A DNA stretch of 64,000 bases, taken from Nipponacmea schrenckii. Lineage: Eukaryota > Mollusca > Gastropoda > Lottiidae. Below the pieces are notes generated by a model. It saw only the letters and a program-made list of their open reading frames with translations. It ran no database searches and was not told the DNA's origin. The stretch spans positions 2,046,001 through 2,110,000 of the forward strand of contig JAUJPP010000007.1 in assembly GCA_030562195.1 (NCBI GenBank), given 5' to 3'. A program made the translations under genes and the position numbers. Shown one piece after another: positions 11,288 to 22,900 of this stretch (the first letter of the stretch is position 1; each line of letters opens with the position of its first letter).

Positions 11288-12606
11288 ATGTTTATGACTT
11301 CCGAGGAACGGGTAGAGCCTGCCGGGCTACATAAGCTGTAAAATAATGACTAATCACTACCTTCTGTTTCATCTGGACTATTCTCTTTAACTGGGTAGTT
11401 CCTTGCGTTAATAACAACTGCTTCGCAGCTTTCATTCCAGCTGGATCGAAGATATAAGTAATCAGTTCGAACATGCAATGTTCTATTCATTCGACTTTCC
11501 CATTCAGTGATCTCTTGCGTTCTTACGTTGATTACTGCCCATTTCCAGTATACAGGACGTGACTTGAGAGGTAACTAAAATAGAGTGACAAAACAAAACG
11601 AAAAACGGCCCTTTATTTAGAATGATTACGGATGGCGCATGGGGCTTGTGCTTGCGCCTTTGGCGTTTGTTTATTGGGAAGGTTAAAAAAATTATAAAGG
11701 ATTTTTTTCTCGCGCATATGAGGTTATTCTGGCCTGCAATTAATGTACAAGCTATAGTCATGTTTATTTGACGAAAACGTTTACTACTTTTGGTCCACCG
11801 GGAAGATCCGTCATTTTTTAACATGTTACTATATTTTGATAGATATGAAAGATAATTAGGAAGTGTTGAGGAAGTGTTGTATACAAAACTGAATAAAAAA
11901 TACAGATTGTCCAGCACTCCTTAATTAAAAAAAGGCGAAATTTAAGACATTTTAGAGCTTACTTATTGTAATAATTAGGACATTTATATCCAAACTGGAC
12001 AGCAGTTTTTAATGTGTAAATGGACTACAATTGAACATTTGACACTTACAAACAGACATGATTGCCATGGTTGAGAGATTTTTACCCCTAAGAAATTTTT
12101 TACAGTTACAGTGTATGTTTGATTTGCTTGTATGTTTGTATGTGAGGCAATTCCAAACAGAATTCCTAATCACGACGTAGGTCTTCAACGATTGCACCCG
12201 AATAAAAATACAAACGAAATTTCAATTGACATAAAAAATCAACGCTTTCAACTTTTAAAAGGGTTTTTACAATGATAATTGCGTGAGCAGGTAATCGAAA
12301 TCGTAGACTACAGCTTCCTATGACCCTTAATCGATGTCTCACAGAACCACAACATGTACCCAAACTGCATCTATTTTTCGACAATTTGGTCAGGATGAAA
12401 AATCGTTAATCGTCAACATCGTCAACTTAGAAACCATTGATAAATCAAAATAAACAACATAAGTATACCAAAGTTCAATAAAAGGATTAAGGAACCATTG
12501 CAGCCTGCTGCAGTTTGCTTATCACATTAACACGTGTCTTAAACGATTAACTGAGGCTTTTTGTGCACTTTCAAACGGCAAAGAGAACTGAACTGATAAC
12601 TCAGAC
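11288..12606. other. No supported gene
   Basis: Several open frames of 60-137 codons exist on the minus strand (for example around 11504-11917), but none shows family motifs, phase-compatible splice sites or biased composition. Downstream exons of the CBM20-like gene should lie here if that gene continues, but I could not identify them. Confidence 0.4.
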
Positions 12607-13278
12607 CTATAAAATAAAACCAACCTTTAATTGTGCATTCCATTGGTCGGAGCTTTCCCTTAATCTGGTTGCTGGTATCGACCGTGTAGGTATCCAGCAT
12701 CCCATTGATGGAACCGAACCTAATAGACACACCCTTTGGTTTTTAAGAACTCTCTTCTCCAGAAGAATTATTTTAACATCACATTCTTTAACTTTGATAT
12801 GATTAAGATGGACATTATCTATTTCCCACACAGAAGGGATGATTTTCTTGCAATAACCCACACAATCTTTTCTTCTAACAGTTTGCTCAATATCAAAGAA
12901 AATGGCCCTAGATTCGTCCTTAGACACCAAAGCCCAATTCCATTCAAATTCAGTAGCCATCGGAAGTTTTACCTCACAAAACCAAACGTGATCATCATAT
13001 TTCTCCGTGCTGTTTTCGTTTTCATCCTTTTCGTTATAGTCACTGTCTTCCTTGTAATCATCACTTTCATTGTTTGCAGTTTCTTTCCCATCATTTTCGA
13101 CCTTTGAATCTGTATCTTCATAAATTAATGGTGAAGCTACGATTGCTCTTTCTAATTCCCATTCTCCTAACTCAAAGATATCACCAGTTATAGCTGGTCT
13201 TAGATTCTTCGGACATTTAAAGTTTTGCAACTTAAAAACAACCGGAACTAGATCTAATGCCGGATCTGATATTTCCAT
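12607..13278 (-). CDS. CBM20-like starch/glycogen-binding domain protein, partial
   Basis: One open exon of 223 codons. Residues about 10-55 (VVFKLQNF..ITGDIFELGEWELERAIVAS) and about 98-135 (WFCEVKLP..FEWNWALV) look like the two halves of a CBM20-type carbohydrate-binding domain. They are split by an acidic Asp/Glu/Asn-rich insert of about 35 residues. A second CBM20-like start follows at about 165-215, with LLGSVPSMGCWIPTRSIPA and W.AQLKV. CBM20 domains bind starch or glycogen in laforin, GPCPD1 and amylases; which of these, if any, applies is not clear. A GT donor at 12624 (AAG|GTTGGT, phase 0) suggests that the gene continues into an exon I did not find; otherwise the frame stops six codons later. 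The ATG is the first in frame, with no stop immediately upstream, so an upstream exon is also possible. Confidence 0.6.
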   Translation of the reverse strand: MEISDPALDLVPVVFKLQNFKCPKNLRPAITGDIFELGEWELERAIVASPLIYEDTDSKVENDGKETANNESDDYKEDSDYNEKDENENSTEKYDDHVWFCEVKLPMATEFEWNWALVSKDESRAIFFDIEQTVRRKDCVGYCKKIIPSVWEIDNVHLNHIKVKECDVKIILLEKRVLKNQRVCLLGSVPSMGCWIPTRSIPATRLRESSDQWNAQLKVGFIL

Positions 13279-13594
13279 TATAACTTCATGGTAATCGTAG
13301 GCGTACTTTCACTTACATTGTACCAACAATGCTTTGACGTTACAAATTGCTTCATGACGTCATATTGAGTTGGATCTTGACGAGTATATTCACCCATACT
13401 GTGTTTTGTTGAAGACGTTTTCATAACCATAAGACAGTTATAAAATACAATAAAGTCATCGTACAGCCAAATATAATGTTAAGGCGATTTTAAAAAAGTT
13501 AGTTAGATACTACAATATCTAGAGATATTTGATTAAGTAGGGTATACCCAAAGAGTTATAAATATAATTATAATTCTATGACTATACCTATTTT

Positions 13595-13622
13595 CAGAGA
13601 AAGAGAGAGAGGGGGGGGGGGG
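13595..13622. repeat. (GA)n-(G)n low-complexity run
   Basis: A short AGAGAGAGA tract runs directly into about 12 G bases on the plus strand. This is a simple-sequence repeat upstream of the astacin gene, and it may be misread or polymorphic. Confidence 0.85.
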
Positions 13623-13994
13623 TCACATGAATACTCTTTAATCACACATGTATGGATTATCACGTATATTTTTTTTAACAAAATAGAACCCAAAAACCCT
13701 TCTTATTCCTTCAATTATATTCGTGGTAAAAGATAGACACTTTCTTTACATGTGATGATGAGTTTTCACGGATTTAACTGTACATGTATAGTGGTGGTTT
13801 GAGGACAACTCAGAATATATTCTGATCTGTAACTGTTGACTTTAATCAATGATTTTATTTAACACTATTCAATTTGATTATTGATAGAAACGTCTTCCAT
13901 TGGTCCAAACGTATTTACTTGGATTAGTCGGAATTCAGTTGAAATAAGTTAGATTTGGAGCTAGACAGTCCTTCAGATCAGTTGCGATTTCGAC

Positions 13995-16900
13995 ATGGAT
14001 AGATGTAGAATATCTCTCGTTGTACTGTTTGTAATAACTTCTCAGGTAAGCCAACTTATTGTTTAGAGTTATCTCAATATTTTTTAGCAACACAAATTCA
14101 TTATGCGAAGCAAAATTCCTGGTAAACTTGAAAACTCGTTTCCAAGCGCTCGATTTGTTAATTTTAATGTTGGCGACTGGCTACGATCACAGTTACTTCA
14201 ATTATTCATTCTTATAATATTGTGGTAAAACTACAAGAAATACTATGAAAGCAAATGAAACAAGTAAACCAAGAAGTTATTCCAGAGAATAAAGTGGGTA
14301 TAATATGATTCTTCTCAATAATTAGAAATGTGTACAATAATTACGTGACCCTTTAAATAAAATATTGGTAAAAAAATGAAACAAAAAACACATTGCAAAC
14401 CTTTAAGGTAAAATGACCATGTTCTTTAATCCACGTGGCCACAGCACTGTTTCAACAACAAAAAGCCGATTAATTGTGTGTATTATTTTGCAGTGTTCTG
14501 GAGACACCAAATATGATAAAATTACAATTAGCAGTTCAGTTGAGTTTCAGGGGACGAAAAAATATCATGCAAAGGTAGGTTCATTTTCATCTTTTATCTA
14601 TTCAAGTATGTAAGTTTTCATCACCTTTTTGCAAAGTCTGATATACAGAATTTCCAATATTTATCAAAGAGCTGAAACAACTACCACCCCCCTTCTCAGC
14701 TCTTTCTTCTTTAGCGGAAGTAGACATGTATTTATGCTTTCAGTCTAAAACTTAAAAAACACTACGAACAAAATACTAAAACATCATAAGGCGCTACAGT
14801 GTAACAAGAAGGTGTAAATTGTACACATATATTTCACATATAACTATACAGCCTGTAAGTTTTTTCTGTTGATTGGTAACTTTGTTACCTTTCAACCACC
14901 CTATTCTCTAATGCAAAATTATATCATTAAATATTTTGGCCTTTCGTCATTTGATTAAGCACATTGTATATTGACTTATTTAGCCCTGGATTAAGGACCT
15001 GATTAACCAGGAACCCCCAGAAGAGACACAAAATGTAGAAGGTACAATAGAGAGTGATGAACTAATAATGGCGGGAAAGAATGAGCAGAATATAGATAAA
15101 CAGATCACTACTGTAAGTCAGGTTAAACTAGTACTATATCTAGTTATCTCTATATTATCTCTATATCTTTATTCCATATCACAATCGTTTTAAATCTTCC
15201 AAGAATTTTGTCATAATCCATTTTGCCACATCGCTATACAATATTAGGTGATTTCGGAATCAAGTTTGAGATTTGGGGCAATGCTTTTGGGAAAATGATA
15301 TTCGTTCGTTTCTTCGTCATTCAAGAAAAGGTCGATTTGTGAGTTTCACTATATCATGTAACAATTTTAATTATTAAGAATTTTGATATATGAAGGATTT
15401 GAAGCTTTTATTACGTTTATGTTCATTCAGGAGTCGGTGCATAAAAGAAAAACAGCAGAATTTGGATATATGTTGTGGCCAAATGCTATCGTACCATGGA
15501 AGTACAGTGAAGATGAAGACAAAAAATTCAGTAAGTAGATTTTCACAATGACCAAAATTGGAATTGCTCAAACGATTCGGATACTTTTTGGAAAATGTGC
15601 ATCCAAACTATCCAGGCTTTTTTAATGCTATATGCATATATTTAGTAAGTTTTAGTAAGAAAGGCTTTGGGAGATGTGACGTTTGGAAGCTTTTGGATTT
15701 TAATAACTACTGGCAACGTTCTATCAATCGCTTGATTCAGCGCATTGGCTGAAAAATAGCAGTTACCATCAGTTGGCCATGTCCTGTATCTTACCGAAAG
15801 TCTACCTGAGCGACCAAAATACCTTAGCTACAATCTAGCTACACTCATCCTAGCCCGATTGTGTATGATATCAAGAAATGCAACTTCTAAATTACATTTT
15901 TCAGAGAATTCTGACTCAAGCGTGAAAATACACGAAGCAATGGAACATTGGGAGAAGAGATCGTGTTTAAGATTTATTCCATTATGGTTGTATCCAAAGG
16001 TATTCAGACCATCACATTATCTTGAAATACAGAAGGGATCAGGGTAAGTTAAAGCTAAGTTTCAAGGGAATTTCTTATCAAAATAAAATATTGCTATATA
16101 GAATCTACAAAGCCAAACAATAGGGTTTACTATTTTCTGCATATTTTAAATTTAAAATCAATAGATTTGAAAATAACCAAGTTAGCGTAAAAAGTTTGTT
16201 TTGTAGATGCGCGTCGGCTGTGGGCTATCAACAACACTATGCTCAACCTATAATATTAAACGAAATGCATTGTTTAGGGGTAAGTTTCTGATATAACTAA
16301 TTGAATTAGATTAATCGGAAGGCGTACAAAAACTTCAAGATATTTTAACTCTTCAGATTCAGAAGTTAGTTTAAGGAAACGGGAACAGACGACACAGACA
16401 TTAATGAACAACCAACATTTAATTGCTAAATTTAATTGCGGTCCCCACATCATCCAGTAAACAGATGTTTTGAACTTTTAATTATATCATTCAACTTTTT
16501 GCAATTTAATAGAACAATGCTTCTTTTGAGGATTATTGCTCACTTTTATTCTTTCAGCTTGGTACCATTGTACATGAAATTGGTCACACAATAGGATTTT
16601 ATCATGAACATGCTAGAAGAGATCGCGAGAAATTCATCCGCATTAATTCTGACAATATTCTTGATGACATGCAGTCTAATTTTCAAGAAGCGGTGTACTC
16701 AACAACAGACACATTGTATGATTTAGGATCTGATATGCATTATGGACCTAAGGTAAGGTTTGACTACGATAATTTGAGGCACAACACCGTTGAAAATGAC
16801 GGACGTACTAATCTCGATCGGTGTGTAAAAGTTCGATGACCTTGAATAAATCATCTTCACTCATAATTCCAGTCCACCCAACTGAAAATGGGTACGGATA

Positions 16901-19900
16901 ATCCGGGAAAGATCAATGCCAAGAGATTTGGCTAAGGATTAGCTGGTAGAAAGGATCCCTGTCACGGCGGACTTGTGAACCTAAGTTGCTATCCTTGTAA
17001 AATATAGTTGTTTCTTTGTTTCTTTCAAAATACCATACTCGCAAGCACGATAGGTTTTCTTTCAAAATAAAACGCAATCTTAAAATCACCGTTTCATTCA
17101 ACTTAGCATAAAATTATAATAGCAGGTGGTCACAATTATTATTGCTGAACAAATATCAGAATTTTAATGTCTTATACTCAATATTATACATATATTAACT
17201 TATTGTATATCTCATCGAAAATATGATTCTAGTATTTCAGTGGTAATGGTGAAAATACTATTGATGCTATCGACCCTGACTTAGAGTTTCTAATGGGTAG
17301 ACGAGATGGTTTGTCATTTCTTGACACAAAAGCAGCAAATATAGCTTATAAGTGTGCAGGTTTGTCCAATTTCAATTCAATAGGCCACTGTAAAAATTTT
17401 GGCCAAAAAAAAAAACAAAAACCAAAAAAAAAAACAATAATTATCTTTTGTAAATAAATGGCAACAAAATATGGTTTGTCTTGAAATGACCGATTTTTGT
17501 TTACATTCATTGAAATAACATGGTTCTGATTACATTCCGACAATATTTTGAAATGTGTAATATGTAAGAAATGATTCTTTATTATAGATAAATGTTCATC
17601 TGACATTAAATGTGAAAACAAAGGATTTTTAACACAAAATTGTTCATGTTATTGTCCTTATGGTTTAAGTGGTGATAGGTGTGAGTTTATATCACAAAGT
17701 TTTTCATCAGGTATGGTTTTATTGATACTAAAACGCAACAGAACCAAGCTCAGCTCTTGGGAAAATGTTTCTTTATTGAATTTCGATGGTGGAGCTTGAA
17801 AAGCAACCGATTTTCTTTATCGTAAATCGTCAAAGCGCTTTTTTCAGTAAAATCTTTAAATCTTTATCTCAGACCCTTGTACATTTTTATTTTTCTCTTG
17901 TTTTCTAGAATGTAGTCAGAAATTTGATTTAACATTTGGCGAGAAAATTGTTATTAATTCACCCAAACATTCCTTGAGGAATTCTCAATCAGAATGTTTT
18001 TGGTTAGTGAAGGTAAATATCTGTAACAAGTTTAATTCTCAGACTTCTCTGTTCACCTTAGCATCATTGGCTTGTAGGTTAAAGGGGTGGGATTGAGAAT
18101 AGTAAATAAACGTCCAGCTTTCACTACAGACCTATTTTCAAATTGTAGGCTTGTATTATGAAAATAATTTTCGAAGTCATTCTGGTAAAAAGTTGTATTG
18201 GATATCCAAGCTATAATAGTAGGCCCTATGTGTTACAGCTTCTAATGGCTCGATCCCACTAGCCTCTCCACACTGCGACCCTTTCAAAACCTATTATTCT
18301 ATAATCTATATCCTACATTTACATATCTTAATATCACCGATGCACTTTCAGGCTGAAGCAAGGAATACCTTGAAAATGAAATTAACGCTTAATTTACCAA
18401 GCGATACCGAGAATCATATTTGTATACACTGGCTGGAAGTTAGGTATACACATGTAGGACAAGAGGGACCAAGGTAAGGGTTGAGCTTTATACAGTTGTC
18501 ACAAGCCCGGCCCTTTTTTTGCACGTAAACCACAACTATCCCTTAAACAAATTCGATCGGTGCTCAAAGAAAATTGCTAAGTTTTTGGTTAAATATCTAA
18601 AATACCTCCCTATCCACTGACTCCCACAAATAACCAAAAAAGAACATGAAATGTTGTAGGGTTGAGTAGACTGTTCTCTGCGGATTTTATTACGAATTTT
18701 ATGTAATAGCATGAAGCCTATGATATATTGTAGATTCCTAGATGTGTATCGAAATGTCAAATGGCTTTATAGTGTCAATAACTGATAAAACTAAATACTA
18801 AATTCTATCAACTGAGTTTAACTTAGTTTAATATCTTTTACACTTCTTGAATTTTAATTTGTCAAACTTCAATATCCAGAATTATACTTGCTTTATCGTG
18901 GATAGAGTTAATCTTTCCTTTCATTCAGTTTAAAGTGACACCCAGGAGTCGGAAAATAAATAATCCTTAACATATTGCAACTATAAGACTCAAGATAAAA
19001 GTACTTATTGATTTCGTCTTTCAAATTCTAAATAGGATAGAAAACATTTGTGAACATGTCAAATATATTCGGCTTATTTTTTTGGCATAAAACGAAGGCA
19101 GGCTTTGCCTGTTTTAGGCCTGTCACTCCATGTTAACTTGTACCACTGCCTACTGTTAAAAAGTGACTAGAAACAATAGTAATTGGTTCTTTTCATACAC
19201 CCTGATCACTTTCATTGCCAAAGATTGTTAGATTGATATTCTAATAAAAAAAATACAATTGCCGAAATGGGCAATTATAATTGCTTCAATCTGTAGTTCC
19301 GGAATTTCAGTTATGTAAATCGATTTTGATTTTGGATTTTATATGACAAATAAAGTTTCAATTTTCAGATATTGTGGGTACACTTCTACACCAGTGAATA
19401 TTACATCAAATACTGATATTATTACTATAACTATGAATACATCTGCTAGTGGCGGATATAGCTTTACTGGATTCACTTTGGTTATTCAGGCTGAAGGACC
19501 AATAGGTAATATACATAGTTACAACGGGGGTTGCATAGTCTCCAAAGTACACCCTCATTCGTCATACTTCCTTGAGTGAGGTAAATTACGTATTTGTGTA
19601 TGAATATTATCAAATTAAAATTGGCTCTAGAATCTTTCTTGGAAATCTCAGCCAATCAAATCAAATCAGTCGTTACAGACGGATTGTTCTCATTTCCACA
19701 AAACGAAGAAACCGCAGTTTCGAAATGTGTCGGGGCTGCAGAATTTTCAATTGGGATCATTGCTATTTGTTTTTTGAATAAAGCCACTTACGATGTTAGA
19801 TATTTATATAATATAATGATAGATATATACACATAATCAAAACAAATCAGAAACACCGCCTCTAGTGCCGTATGGTTGAACATCATCAATACTATTATAA

Positions 19901-22900
19901 GATCATCACCTTCATTAATATTGATATCATCACTGACATAAGCGATATTGGCAATATTATTAAAATCACCTTGATCAATAAAAATCAATCATAATGTAAA
20001 TTTTTCAATTTTTGCAGATCGTATGGTACGATGTAATTTTGTTAAATCTGAGAAATGTCCATTTTATTTTGAAGAGACTAGTGATATACTTTGGAAGATA
20101 ATCGATGTAAGTATTATTGTTAGAAAGTATGCCTATAATTGGAGTTTTATGATTAATTCGACTTAATTTCACGAGAAAGGCCTTGTCTCATGTTGGCGAT
20201 AGGAGTTTTGGATTCAGAGAATGCGCTAGGACAGCTAGTTTCGAGAAACACTTTTACTTCTTGTCAGTAAAAAAGCGAAATCGATCGGTAAAAGACGGCA
20301 ATTGCTGAGGTGTGACAGTTATAACACCAATTGTCTCGGCATTAATATTTTCTTCTAATTTATGAATTTATTTTAGCAAATACCAAGTTTACGAAGTAAT
20401 CGTAGTGATAATGAAGACAATATCAGGTATCTCGTGGCTAGTTCTCCGGTGTCTTCATCCAAAACCCAGACTGGTTTTCTCACTAGTGCTGACATTAAAG
20501 GTATACTTCCATTTCTATCTGGACGACCAGCACTATAATTTTTGTAACTGCATTTTGGTTTAGATTTTGCTATACATACAAATTCATACAATCTTAATGA
20601 CTTGATATTAAGATTTAGAAGATTTACTGTATTTTATTAAAAGCAGATATACAGATCTGAATGAGATTGATTTTATCTATTTTCAGCTGGTAATTGGTGT
20701 CTGTGTTTTGATTATTATTCGCCACTAGGTGATTTGAGTGTGGTATTACAGTCATCTGATGTTAGTTCACAATCAAAAACGCTGTGGGAAGATCGACAGA
20801 ATCCTGATAAACTCAGATCAGTTTGTGTGAACGTCAACCAAACAACCAAATTTAAGGTACATTTAGATCACAGTGTAACCATAATAACATTGTATTAGCC
20901 TATATGCCGATCCAACTAATTCAAACTACATTCACAAAAGATACCGAGAGCACCAATCCTAAACTCATTTTAAATAGCCATAAATAATGATAAGTGGTTT
21001 TCGGGGAAAAAGTGTTTTCAAATAGTAACATAAGCTGCATTAATAGACATAAGTTGGTTATGTCAAGATCATCTTACATTGAAATCAAAAAGCAATCTAA
21101 AATAACATACAAAACTTAACATTCACACTGAATTAAGCACTTTGACAACCAATGACCCCAAAACCGTGGCCATACAATCTAATAATTTTTGGCCCACTTA
21201 GTTCTGTAAATGATTCTGCATCGTATCACGAATACGGGATATATACAGGAAGGGTGACTAATGAGGGCGTGGTTTGGACAAGATTATTATTCTGTATCTG
21301 ACCCGCTTGATTCATGTTGCATTGGTGTGGTGAACCTCTGTTGGATATGGCCTTCAATGAGCATGACATGCAACTCGCAGCCAAACAGTTGAAAAATGTT
21401 AAAAGTGCAGAATTGACAAAAATGTCCAGCTATGTATCACAGATAGCGGCAAGTTTTCTTTGTGGTGTTAAGAAGAGAGGAGACTATTGTAGAATAATTC
21501 CCTTATAGAAAACGAATTTGTTAAATGCAAAGTATATTAAGCATTTGCGTTTTGAAATAATATCCAAGGAATATTTTCATTTTTGAACAATGAATTATAT
21601 TTTGTCCTTACACAATGTAGATGATTTTACATTATATTTTTTGTCGATGGTCAACCGAAAAAGGAAAAAGTTACAATCTTTTATTTATGACGTATGGTGT
21701 TTGAAATGTAATTTTGTCTTCCATTTCAGATGTCTATTTCAGTTAATCTGAAGGAATATAATTTGATAGTATTAAGTAAGATAACTTTAGAACCCAATGG
21801 TATCTGCATTAATGAAGAGAGTGTCGGTGATCAGTCCGTTACAAATAATGGTTCGTATCATTTAATAAATTTTTTGATCATGGTAACGATAAATTCGTCC
21901 TCCCCCACCAAGTGACATGAAAATCATAAAATTCAGACCAAGTCAATAGAGACGTATCGTCACTTCATTGTATAGACAATAGTCGGATAATGATGAAATT
22001 TGATGTTGGAGATTTGTAAAATAATAACCTAAAAAATTAATGGTGAAATTTCTCTGAACAATTTTAGATCTGGTTCTCTGGAAGTGTGATTTTGAAAAAG
22101 ATATGTGTGGATTGCATGATTGTAATGATTATTATACTATGAAATGGAAACGAATGCTTAAATATCCTTTATTTGGTCCCAACCATGGACATAGAAAGTC
22201 CAAAGATGAATCTGGTTTGAATTTTTTTCTGGTTAGAAATGGAATGTACAAGGTAAAGTTATTTCGGTAATTGATGAATCTTATGGTATCGTCGAAAAAC
22301 ATATTCATTTTTATACGCCCACATGAAAATGTGGACGTATATTGCCATCACCCCTGTCCGTCCTGTCCTTGGTCGAGAAACCGCATCCGTCTTCGTCCGT
22401 CCGTCAACAATTACTTGTATACGCGATACAGGCCATAGTTCTTATCCGATTTGAATGAAACTTGGTATGTGCATTCATCTTGATAATATCTCAGACAAGT
22501 TCGAGAATGGCACTATTCCATATGTCGATTTATGAGTTATTGCACTTGATTGAATGAAAAAACATTCAAATTTACTTGTGTACGCAATAGAAGCTGTAGT
22601 TTTTGGTATGTGTATTCATCTTGATAATATCTCGGACAAGTTCGAAAATGGCACATTCCAGATGTCGGTTTATGAGTTATGGCCCTTGATTAGATGGAAA
22701 AACGTTAAAATTTACTTGTGTACGCAATAGAAGCTGTAGTTTTCATCCGATTTGAATGAAACTTGATATGTGTATTCATCTTGATAATATCTCGGACAAG
22801 TTCGAAAATGGCACGATTCCAGATGATGGTTTATGAGTTATGGCCCTTGATTAATGAAAAACGTTAAATTTACTTGTGTACGCAATAGAAGCTGTAGTTT

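Noticed and set aside
21314..21508. 64-codon open frame inside an astacin intron
   Set aside because: No splice sites fit the flanking phases, and the flanking exons already join in frame without it.
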